DNA from: an uncultured Clostridia bacterium
GTDB taxonomy: Bacteria; Bacillota; Clostridia; Christensenellales; UBA1242
Reading direction: 5' to 3'
DNA: 14,783 nt
Assembly (NCBI GenBank): GCA_947628195.1
Contig: CANQZB010000011.1
Location: 1 to 14,783 of the forward strand
Positions 5,309 to 11,100 of this stretch are shown here, piece after piece (positions within the stretch are counted from its first letter, which is position 1; every line of letters begins with the position of its first letter). The notes below the pieces were generated by a model. It saw only the letters and a program-made list of their open reading frames with translations. It made no database searches and was not told the origin of the DNA. Position numbers and translations under genes: made by a program.

Positions 5309-6890
5309 ATATCAAATTCATTTCATCTATATTGCTGTTTACGTTGCCTCCGTTAAGCCTTACATTGTCATCGGCAACAATACTATCATTCAAATTAAAT
5401 TTAACTTCTTTTAATTCTTTTTTCTTTGGTGCTTTTGCTTTTTGTGTTTCTGTTGAAGTTTCAGTTTGCATTGGCGCTTTTGCAAATTCCTTTTCTTTTT
5501 GTTCTTCGCGCATCTCATTGCGGTCATATGTTTGAGTTACAAAATTTTTACGTCCATTGGTTGAGGATGGTGTTGAATTTGCCGATTTTTGTTTTGGCAA
5601 TTTATAATTAGATGGTTTTACAAAGCCAATTCCCGTGCCTTTGGCAGGTTTTACTTTTGGCTGAGATTTTGGTGCAGATGCTCGATTTTTAGGCGCCGTA
5701 GCGGTTGAAGCAACCGTTTCCTGCACAGGAGCTTTTGCCGTTTCCACTTCGGTTATAATCGCTTCGGAAACTATATTTGCCGTTTTAACGCCCGCGCTAA
5801 TTAAATATTCCAACAAAAACAATACATTGTCATTTTCTTCCGATTTCTTTTCTTTTGGAGTTAAAAGGTCAATCGCACGAGCGTACAGCCTGGTTTCCGC
5901 ATTCTTATAACTTTCATTAAAATCGGTTTTTATTTCTTCCAACGATTTATTGCTATAATCGCCAACATCTATTTGGGTTATTGTGTTAGCCTCTTCCTCT
6001 TCGGCGTTTTCGTGGGCTTTTACTGGCGGTTTTTCTGTTTTTAAATCTAAATTTTGCCTAGATTTTATTGCGTAATCACGGTTAATATTTCGCAAATCGC
6101 CATCAAGTTCTTGTTTTTCTTGTTCGGTTAACACATTTAAATTGTTTTCAACGGTGGTGGTTAAAATTTCATTAAAGGTTTTTACAAAATTGGCTTTATC
6201 TAACCTTATAATGCCTTTTTTCTCTTCCATTTGGGTTTTAACTGCTTCGCCGACCACGGCTTTAAGTTTTGGGTAATTTTTTAAAGAGTTAATTACATTT
6301 ACTGCGTACTCTGCCTCAATCTCTTCAATTTCTGCCTCTTTATTTAAAAGTGCAGTGTTGGCAAGCATTAAATATTTAAAACGGTTAACCAAGCCAAAAT
6401 AATTAGCCAAAGTTGCTTCGTCCATATTAAACACATCAAGCACAGCCCCGCCAAAAGCGCTTATGTTCCAGCGCCTATAAAGCAAATTTCTATCTATTTC
6501 GCCCGCGGTTTCAACCTCATCTAAAACATATTCATTAATGTTGCTATATGCCCCAGAATTTAGCCTAAAATTCCCCTCAAAGCGAATTTGCTCAACCAAA
6601 CTTAAACAAGCGCGGTTGCCTTCGTATGTAACTAAAAAGGTTAATTGCTTATCCAGTTTTAGTTCACTATGGCAGACTTCCATGTTATCAACACTATCCA
6701 CAATAAATTTGCGCATGGAAATAAGTTCTGTAACAATTTCTGGCGCAATAATATATTCGCCTTTGTTGTTAAAATCACCCAACATAAAGCCCAAAATTGT
6801 GTGGCGCATATTGTTAAACTTTAAATACTCAATCTTGGCACTATCTTCCACAAAGCCTAATTCAGAATCTGGTTTAAGGTATTTTGCCAT
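5307..6890 (-). CDS. Unknown 527-residue protein with low-complexity C-terminal half
   Basis: I cannot assign this protein to a family. Residues 1-275 look globular and mixed alpha/beta (for example YIIAPEIVTELISMRKFIVD, LTFLVTYEGNRACLSLVEQI, YRRWNISAFGGAVLDVF), with a strongly helical part at about 155-270. A Glu/Lys/Pro linker (280-303) leads to a second helical block (310-385, containing NVLFLLEYLISAGVKTANIV). Residues ~386-495 are rich in Ala, Lys, Pro, Thr and Gln and probably disordered. The last ~30 residues (VKFNLNDSIVADDNVRLNGG) look ordered again and may be a binding peptide. There is no signal peptide or membrane helix. The ATG follows TTAGGAG by 6 nt; promoter at 6908-6936. It is a stand-alone unit, probably cytoplasmic and possibly a scaffold or assembly protein, but that is a guess. 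Confidence 0.85.
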   Translation of the reverse strand: MAKYLKPDSELGFVEDSAKIEYLKFNNMRHTILGFMLGDFNNKGEYIIAPEIVTELISMRKFIVDSVDNMEVCHSELKLDKQLTFLVTYEGNRACLSLVEQIRFEGNFRLNSGAYSNINEYVLDEVETAGEIDRNLLYRRWNISAFGGAVLDVFNMDEATLANYFGLVNRFKYLMLANTALLNKEAEIEEIEAEYAVNVINSLKNYPKLKAVVGEAVKTQMEEKKGIIRLDKANFVKTFNEILTTTVENNLNVLTEQEKQELDGDLRNINRDYAIKSRQNLDLKTEKPPVKAHENAEEEEANTITQIDVGDYSNKSLEEIKTDFNESYKNAETRLYARAIDLLTPKEKKSEENDNVLFLLEYLISAGVKTANIVSEAIITEVETAKAPVQETVASTATAPKNRASAPKSQPKVKPAKGTGIGFVKPSNYKLPKQKSANSTPSSTNGRKNFVTQTYDRNEMREEQKEKEFAKAPMQTETSTETQKAKAPKKKELKEVKFNLNDSIVADDNVRLNGGNVNSNIDEMNLI

Positions 6891-6907
6891 AGTTTTCTCC
6901 TAATATA

Positions 6908-6936
6908 ATTTTACCACAACTAAATATTTTTAGCAA
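6908..6936 (-). promoter_or_regulatory. Promoter of the 527-residue protein gene
   Basis: TTGCTA (6931-6936), 17-nt spacer, TAAAAT (6908-6913) with TGG before the -10. The start codon is only 17 nt beyond the -10, so the 5' leader would be about 10 nt, just enough to hold the TAGGAG site. Confidence 0.65.
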
Positions 6937-7002
6937 ACAAAATAAATGAATTGTAATAATTTTTATTTGAAAAATAAAATTGTTTTAAATTTATTAAAGT
7001 GC

Positions 7003-7034
7003 AAAAAAAATGCGCAAATTATTCATCTTGCGCA
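7003..7034 (-). terminator. Intrinsic terminator of prmC-prfA, overlapping the prfA stop codon
   Basis: On the minus strand TGCGCAA (7034-7028), a 10-nt loop, TTGCGCA (7017-7011), then eight T's (7010-7003). The left arm lies in the last prfA codons and the TAA stop (7021-7019) begins in the loop. Confidence 0.85.
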
Positions 7035-8089
7035 CTTAATTTTGCTTGTTGGTCAGCAAGCGTTAAAGCATCTAACATTTCATCAAGGTCGCCATTCATA
7101 AAAGCATCTATGTTATAAAGGCTTAAACTTATGCGGTGGTCAGTAACTCGGCCTTGAGGGAAGTTATATGTGCGTATGCGTTCGCTTCTATCCCCCGTGC
7201 CAACTTGATTTTTCCTATTTTGGCTATATTCTGCTTGTTTTTGCTGTTGATAGTAATCATACAACTTTGCACGAAGCATTGCAAACGCTTTTTCTTTGTT
7301 CTGGGTTTGGCTTCGCTCGTCTTGGCAAGTTACAACAATTCCGGTTGGGAAATGCGTTATGCGAATGGCGCTTTCTGTTTTGTTAACCTTTTGACCACCC
7401 GCCCCACTGCTTCTAAAAAGGTCTATTCTTATATCCTTTTCATTTATTTCCACTTCGGCATCTTCCATTTCTGGCAAAATGGCAACAGTTGCAGTCGATG
7501 TGTGCACTCTGCCCTGACTTTCGGTTTCTGGCACACGCTGAACACGATGCACGCCACTTTCAAATTTAAAACGGGCGTAGGCATTCTTGCCCTTTATCAT
7601 TGCTTGAACTTCTTTAACGCCACCCAGTTCAGTTTCTTCAATATTTAAAATTTCCATTTTGTACTTGTGGCTATCGCAGTACATTTTATACATTCTTAAA
7701 AGGCTGTTTGCAAACAGCGCACTTTCTTCACCGCCAGCGCCGGCGCGAATTTCAAGAATAACATTTTTGGTGTCGTTTTCGTCTTTAGGAAGAAGTAGAA
7801 TTTTAAGTTTTTCTTCACTCTCTGCGATTTTTTCTTTTAAAATTTGGCTTTCTTCCTTAAGCATTTCTCGCATTTCTACATCGGTTTCTGTTTTAATTAA
7901 TTCGTCTGCCGAGTGCAAATCTTTATCTAATTTGCAATAAATGTCATACTCTTCCATAAGCGGTTGAAGGTTGGCGTGTTCTTTAACCTTTGCCTGCCAA
8001 ACAGATGTATCCGCAATTATTGCTGGGTCTGCAATTTCGGCAGTAAGTGCATCAAACCTTGCCTTTATTCCTTTAAGTTTTTCTATCAT
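7019..8089 (-). CDS. prfA: Peptide chain release factor 1 (RF1)
   Basis: RF1 recognises UAA and UAG in the ribosomal A site and triggers peptidyl-tRNA hydrolysis. The 356-residue length is typical. A coiled-coil-like N-terminal domain (1-105) is followed by EIRAGAGGEESALFA (about 113-127). The codon-reading loop is HRVQRVPETESQGRVHTS, where PET (187-189) fits the RF1 PxT motif, not the RF2 SPF. The catalytic GGQ is at 231-233 in SSGAGGQKVNKTES. The C-terminal GTGDRSERIRTYNFPQGRVTDHRI is an RF1/RF2-class signature, also close to RF1 in detail. The ATG follows TAGGAG by 4 nt; that site overlaps the prmC stop, with 7 nt between the genes. Its neighbour PrmC methylates the GGQ glutamine. Confidence 0.98.
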   Translation of the reverse strand: MIEKLKGIKARFDALTAEIADPAIIADTSVWQAKVKEHANLQPLMEEYDIYCKLDKDLHSADELIKTETDVEMREMLKEESQILKEKIAESEEKLKILLLPKDENDTKNVILEIRAGAGGEESALFANSLLRMYKMYCDSHKYKMEILNIEETELGGVKEVQAMIKGKNAYARFKFESGVHRVQRVPETESQGRVHTSTATVAILPEMEDAEVEINEKDIRIDLFRSSGAGGQKVNKTESAIRITHFPTGIVVTCQDERSQTQNKEKAFAMLRAKLYDYYQQQKQAEYSQNRKNQVGTGDRSERIRTYNFPQGRVTDHRISLSLYNIDAFMNGDLDEMLDALTLADQQAKLSAQDE

Positions 8090-8096
8090 AATTCTC

Positions 8097-8909
8097 CTAT
8101 TTTTTAAACACCATAACCCTATTTACGCCGTTATAATCTTTAACAATTTCCACAAGATTAAAATCGTTAAACAAACTTCCAATAAGTTCCGCCTGATTTT
8201 CGCCAATTTCTAAAATAAGCATTCCGTTATCATTAAGGTGCTTTTTGGCGTTATCGTGAATAATGTTGTAATATTTTAAGCCCATATCGCCACCGTCAAG
8301 CGCAATAACGGGGTCATATAACCGCACTTCCTCTGGCAAATCTTCAATTTCATCGGCGGGGATGTATGGCGGGTTGGATACAATTAAATCAAATTTATCT
8401 TCAATATTTTCAAACATATTAGTGCGGATAAAATTAATTATTGCATTGTTTTTGTAAGCGTTGTTTTTTGCAACGGTTATTGCTTTTTGAGAAACATCTG
8501 TTGCCGTAACTTCAACATCGGCATTTCGTTTGATTGAAATTGCCAAACAACCAGAGCCGGTGGATAAATCCAGCACTGTTTTATAGCCGTTTTCATTAAT
8601 GTATTTTAAGGCTTTTTCTACAATAAGTTCACTTTCTTGGCGTGGGGAAAGCACATTTTCGTTAACCTCAAATTTTATGCCGTAAAAATATTTATAGCCT
8701 AAGATTTTATCCACAGGCATGCCCGTTTTGCGCTTTTCAGCCAAACTAAGCACCGCTGACACGTCCTCATCCGAAATCTCATCAATTAAATTAAGTTCGG
8801 TGTGTTTAACTTTTAAAACATGAGCAATTAAAAAATCAGCATCAACTTCATCAATGTTGAGTTGGCTAAATTCTGCTCTTAAATTCTTTTTAAACTCTGA
8901 AATTTTCAT
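8097..8909 (-). CDS. prmC: Release factor glutamine N5-methyltransferase PrmC
   Basis: PrmC (HemK) uses S-adenosylmethionine to methylate the glutamine of the GGQ motif in release factors. The 270 residues show a helical N-terminal substrate-binding domain (1-80) with the NVLSPRQESE motif (about 85-94, usually VLIPRPETE). The SAM-binding region VLDLSTGSGCLAIS (112-125) and ATDVS (136-140) follow, then the catalytic NPPY at 179-182 in DLIVSNPPYIPADEIEDLPEEV, and the DGGDMGLKYY segment. It lies between rpmE and its substrate gene prfA, a common Bacillota order. The ATG at 8909 has only a weak AAAAG upstream, and a terminator-like hairpin (8927-8970) separates it from rpmE, so its expression may depend on read-through. 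Confidence 0.97.
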   Translation of the reverse strand: MKISEFKKNLRAEFSQLNIDEVDADFLIAHVLKVKHTELNLIDEISDEDVSAVLSLAEKRKTGMPVDKILGYKYFYGIKFEVNENVLSPRQESELIVEKALKYINENGYKTVLDLSTGSGCLAISIKRNADVEVTATDVSQKAITVAKNNAYKNNAIINFIRTNMFENIEDKFDLIVSNPPYIPADEIEDLPEEVRLYDPVIALDGGDMGLKYYNIIHDNAKKHLNDNGMLILEIGENQAELIGSLFNDFNLVEIVKDYNGVNRVMVFKK

Positions 8910-8926
8910 AATTCTTTTAATATAAC

Positions 8927-8970
8927 AAAAAAGCGCATCCAGTTTTTAGCCTATGCAAAAAAGGATACGC
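8927..8970 (-). terminator. Terminator-like hairpin between rpmE and prmC
   Basis: On the minus strand GCGTATCC (8970-8963) pairs with GGATGCGC (8940-8933), 8 bp with one G-U, and an inner TTTTT/AAAAA can extend it. Six T's follow (8932-8927). It begins 7 nt after the rpmE stop and ends 18 nt before the prmC ATG. It is either a partial terminator or an attenuator within the operon. Confidence 0.7.
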
Positions 8971-8976
8971 GCCATG

Positions 8977-9195
8977 CTATTTTCTATTGAATTTTTTATT
9001 AAATTTATCTACTCTACCTTCTGTATCCACAAGTTTTTGTTGGCCAGTAAAGAATGGATGGCATTTATCACAAACTTCAAGTTTAACAATGTCGCCTTCC
9101 TTGGTGTTAGGTTTAGAAGTTTTGCCTTTAAACTCTGCACCACAAGCACAAACAAAAGTTACAGTTACATAATTTGGTTGTATATCTTGTTTCAT
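8977..9195 (-). CDS. rpmE: 50S ribosomal protein L31 (zinc-binding form)
   Basis: L31 bridges the large and small subunits near the central protuberance. The 72 residues MKQDIQPNYVTVTFVCACG...CDKCHPFFTGQQKLVDTEGRVDKFNKKF carry the C+ pattern: Cys16, Cys18, Cys42 and Cys45 for one zinc ion, plus the HPF(F/Y)TG(Q/K)QK motif at about 46-54. The zinc-free paralogue expressed under zinc starvation lacks these cysteines, so this is the standard form. AAGGAG lies 5 nt before the ATG, and a consensus promoter sits at 9230-9258. It leads a probable rpmE-prmC-prfA unit, with a terminator-like hairpin directly after its stop codon. Confidence 0.98.
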   Translation of the reverse strand: MKQDIQPNYVTVTFVCACGAEFKGKTSKPNTKEGDIVKLEVCDKCHPFFTGQQKLVDTEGRVDKFNKKFNRK

Positions 9196-9202
9196 AAAAT
9201 CT

Positions 9203-9240
9203 CCTTGTAAATTTTATTATTGCTAGTAGATTATACAAGG
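9203..9240. repeat. Inverted repeat linking the rpmE promoter and ribosome binding site
   Basis: The 7-bp arms CCTTGTA (minus strand, 9240-9234) and TACAAGG (9209-9203) are perfect complements, 24 nt apart. The second arm contains the AAGG of the rpmE Shine-Dalgarno sequence. The first arm lies in the spacer/-10 of the rpmE promoter and so is absent from transcripts starting there. Confidence 0.6.
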
Positions 9241-9258
9241 TTTTTTTTAATTTGTCAA
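9230..9258 (-). promoter_or_regulatory. Consensus promoter of rpmE
   Basis: Perfect TTGACA (9253-9258), 17-nt spacer, perfect TATAAT (9230-9235). The murC stop codon TGA (9257-9255) lies inside the -35 hexamer. No terminator separates murC from rpmE. Confidence 0.93.
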
Positions 9259-10544
9259 CAGTTTTTTGCAATTTTAATAATTTTTAATGCCACCCTATTT
9301 ATATCTCCCGCCCCAACAAACGCAACAGACGGGTAAAAATCCACTAATTTTTGAACAGCTTTTCGGCTTGCAAGGTATTTTACATCGACATTTTCGGCTT
9401 TTAGCATAAGATACAACTCGCGGGCAGAATAGCCGTCTGTTTTCTTTTCTCTGGCAGGGTATTCCTTATATATGCAAAGATTTTTTACATCTTTAAGTAC
9501 GGAAAGGAAATCATTAATTAAATATTTTGTGCGCGAATATGTGTGCGGCTGAAACACAATAAGGCTGTTAGGTTCTTCGCTTGTAAAAGTGTTTAAAAAC
9601 GCCTTAATTTCAGTAGGGTGATGCGCATAATCGATGTAAATTTTTGTTTTATTTGCCCTGCCAAGATATTCATATCTTCTTGGAACGCCTTTAAAGGTGT
9701 TTATGGCTTTGTTTATATTATTTTCGCTTACTTTTAAAAATTTGCACACTTCCACTGCCAAGGCTATGTTTTTAAGATTGTGTTCACCTTTAATTTGGGG
9801 TTTTAAAATTTTATCCTTAATTATATTGCCAGCATGGCTAGCATAAGGCGCAAGGTTTAAATTTTTATAGTCCACAAGGTTTAAATTTGTTAATTTATTT
9901 AAAAATTTTGTGCTGGGCTCGTTATAAACAAATCTATAATCCGCGCGTTTGGCAAAGGTTAAAAACGCCGAACGCAAATTAAACATTGTTTTGTAACTTT
10001 CCATGTGGTCTGCTTCCACATTTGTAATTACAGCGATGTTGGGATGTAGGCTTAAAAAACTTTTGTTATATTCGCAGGCTTCCACAACTAAAAACTCGTC
10101 TTCAACATTAAAGCGCGGTGCAAAAACATCTGCACCAATATGGCAGGAAACTTTCTTGCCATCTAGCCTCAATATTTCATAAATTAAGCTGGCTGTGGTG
10201 CTTTTTCCGTGCGTGCCTGCAACGGCTATAACCGTTTTAAAATATTTAGTTAATTCACTTAGTGCTTCTGCCCTATCAATAATTGGTATGTTTAATTTTT
10301 TAAGTGCCGTTACAAATTTATTATCCTCTTTAATTGCGCCAGTTTTTATGCATAAATCTGCCATTAAAAAATCTTTATTAAAGCGGTGAGTTATTCTTAT
10401 TCCGTTTTCGCACAAAATGTTGGTGTATTCACTTTTTTTTGCATCGTAACCCAAAACTGTAAAGCCCAAATTCTTGTAAGCAAGGGCAAGTTGATGCATG
10501 CTAACCCCGCCAATGCCTAAAAACAAAATTGTTTTCTTTTCCAT
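9255..10544 (-). CDS. murC: UDP-N-acetylmuramate--L-alanine ligase
   Basis: MurC joins L-alanine to UDP-MurNAc using ATP, the first peptide step of cytoplasmic peptidoglycan precursor synthesis. The 429 residues show the Mur-ligase order: N-terminal Rossmann motif FLGIGGVSM (8-16), ATP-binding AGTHGKST (109-116), EACEYNKSFL (155-164), VITNVEADHME (172-182), GEHNLKNIALA (253-263), then DYAHHPTEI (305-313) and FQPHTYSRT of the C-terminal domain. The HHP motif and GIGG start point to MurC rather than MurD, E or F. Length is slightly below the usual ~440-470 with nothing obviously lost. An in-frame TAA ends 6 nt before the ATG, so the start is firm; there is no Shine-Dalgarno sequence. It is divergent from spoVG. 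Confidence 0.96.
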   Translation of the reverse strand: MEKKTILFLGIGGVSMHQLALAYKNLGFTVLGYDAKKSEYTNILCENGIRITHRFNKDFLMADLCIKTGAIKEDNKFVTALKKLNIPIIDRAEALSELTKYFKTVIAVAGTHGKSTTASLIYEILRLDGKKVSCHIGADVFAPRFNVEDEFLVVEACEYNKSFLSLHPNIAVITNVEADHMESYKTMFNLRSAFLTFAKRADYRFVYNEPSTKFLNKLTNLNLVDYKNLNLAPYASHAGNIIKDKILKPQIKGEHNLKNIALAVEVCKFLKVSENNINKAINTFKGVPRRYEYLGRANKTKIYIDYAHHPTEIKAFLNTFTSEEPNSLIVFQPHTYSRTKYLINDFLSVLKDVKNLCIYKEYPAREKKTDGYSARELYLMLKAENVDVKYLASRKAVQKLVDFYPSVAFVGAGDINRVALKIIKIAKNC

Positions 10545-10549
10545 AATTT

Positions 10550-10578
10550 TTTATATGTATTTTTTAAAAATTTGGCAT
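10550..10578 (-). promoter_or_regulatory. Possible murC promoter, predicting a leaderless mRNA
   Basis: TATAAA (10550-10555) ends 5 nt before the murC ATG; 17 nt upstream is ATGCCA (10573-10578), matching TTGACA at 4 of 6 positions. Transcription would begin at or next to the start codon. The wider 10545-10657 stretch is very AT-rich and holds no other clear signal. Confidence 0.45.
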
Positions 10579-10657
10579 CACATATTTATAGTTTTTAAAA
10601 TAATGTAAAAAATTTTGCCAATTTTAATTAAAATAACGCAAAATTGCTTTAAATCGT

Positions 10658-10686
10658 TTGCATTTTTTTGGTGTTTAGGTTAAAAT
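10658..10686 (+). promoter_or_regulatory. Probable spoVG promoter
   Basis: TTGCAT (10658-10663), 17-nt spacer, TAAAAT (10681-10686). The -35 is weak. In B. subtilis spoVG is a classic sigma-H target, but I see no GAAT-type sigma-H -10 box here. Confidence 0.5.
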
Positions 10687-10693
10687 AATAATG

Positions 10694-10706
10694 ACTACTA
10701 GGTAGT
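10694..10706 (+). repeat. Short inverted repeat at the predicted spoVG transcript start
   Basis: ACTAC-TAG-GTAGT lies 7 nt after the -10, that is at about +1 to +14. It could be a 5' stabilising hairpin or a small operator; a 5-bp dyad may also be chance. Confidence 0.3.
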
Positions 10707-10734
10707 TAATCTTAAAAAGGGAAGGTGAACATAC

Positions 10735-11001
10735 TTGAAAATCTCAGACATTAGAATCTGGATGGTTAACAAGGATGATAGCAAGTTAAAAGCCGTTGCC
10801 TCTTTCACTATTGACGATGCATTTGTAGTGCATGACGTTAAAATTATTGAAGGCACAAACGGGCTATTCATTCAAATGCCATCAAGGAAAGCGCCACATG
10901 GTGAGTATAGGGATATTGTACACCCATCAAACACTCCTACTCGTGAGCAAATCAGTTCAGAAATTTTGGCTGCGTACGACAAAGAAAAGAATAATCAATA
11001 A
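10735..11001 (+). CDS. spoVG: SpoVG family nucleic-acid-binding regulator (TTG start)
   Basis: SpoVG is a small RNA- and DNA-binding regulator, affecting septation and spore cortex in B. subtilis and many genes in staphylococci. It is also found in non-sporulating Bacillota, so its presence does not prove sporulation. The 88 residues begin MKISDIRIWMVNKDDSKLKAVASFTIDDAFVVHDVKIIEG and include the signature MPSRKAPHGEYRDIVHPSN (about 48-66), followed by TREQISSEILAAY. The start is TTG 10735, set by AAGGTGA 5-7 nt upstream and by homology at the first residues; the nearest in-frame ATG (MVNKDD) would remove the first beta strand. It is divergent from murC; in clostridia murC and spoVG often lie near each other. 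A strong terminator follows. Confidence 0.96.
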   Translation: MKISDIRIWMVNKDDSKLKAVASFTIDDAFVVHDVKIIEGTNGLFIQMPSRKAPHGEYRDIVHPSNTPTREQISSEILAAYDKEKNNQ

Positions 11002-11031
11002 TTTGCCTTTTCTAATTAATTAGCAACCATC

Positions 11032-11054
11032 AAGGGCTTAAAAGCCCTTTTTTT
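11032..11054 (+). terminator. Intrinsic terminator of spoVG
   Basis: AAGGGCT, loop TTAAAA-type, AGCCCTT forms a 7-8 bp stem followed by a run of seven T's (11048-11054). Confidence 0.9.
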
Positions 11055-11071
11055 ATTTGTTTATTTAAATG

Positions 11072-11099
11072 AAAAAAGAGCGGTTTTAACCGCCCTTTT
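11072..11099 (-). terminator. Intrinsic terminator of the 1073-residue protein gene
   Basis: On the minus strand AAAAGGGCGGTT, loop AA, AACCGCTCTTTT (one G-U) is a 12-bp stem followed by further T's. It starts directly after the TAA stop at 11101. Together with 11032-11054 it isolates the two convergent genes; on the plus strand its T-run is shorter. Confidence 0.9.
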
Positions 11100-11100
11100 A

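Noticed and set aside
6538..6903. 121-residue open frame on the plus strand
   Set aside because: It is antisense to the 527-residue gene, with no start signals or recognisable motif.
7136..7648. 170-residue open frame on the plus strand
   Set aside because: It lies wholly antisense to prfA, whose motifs are unmistakable, and has no ribosome binding site.
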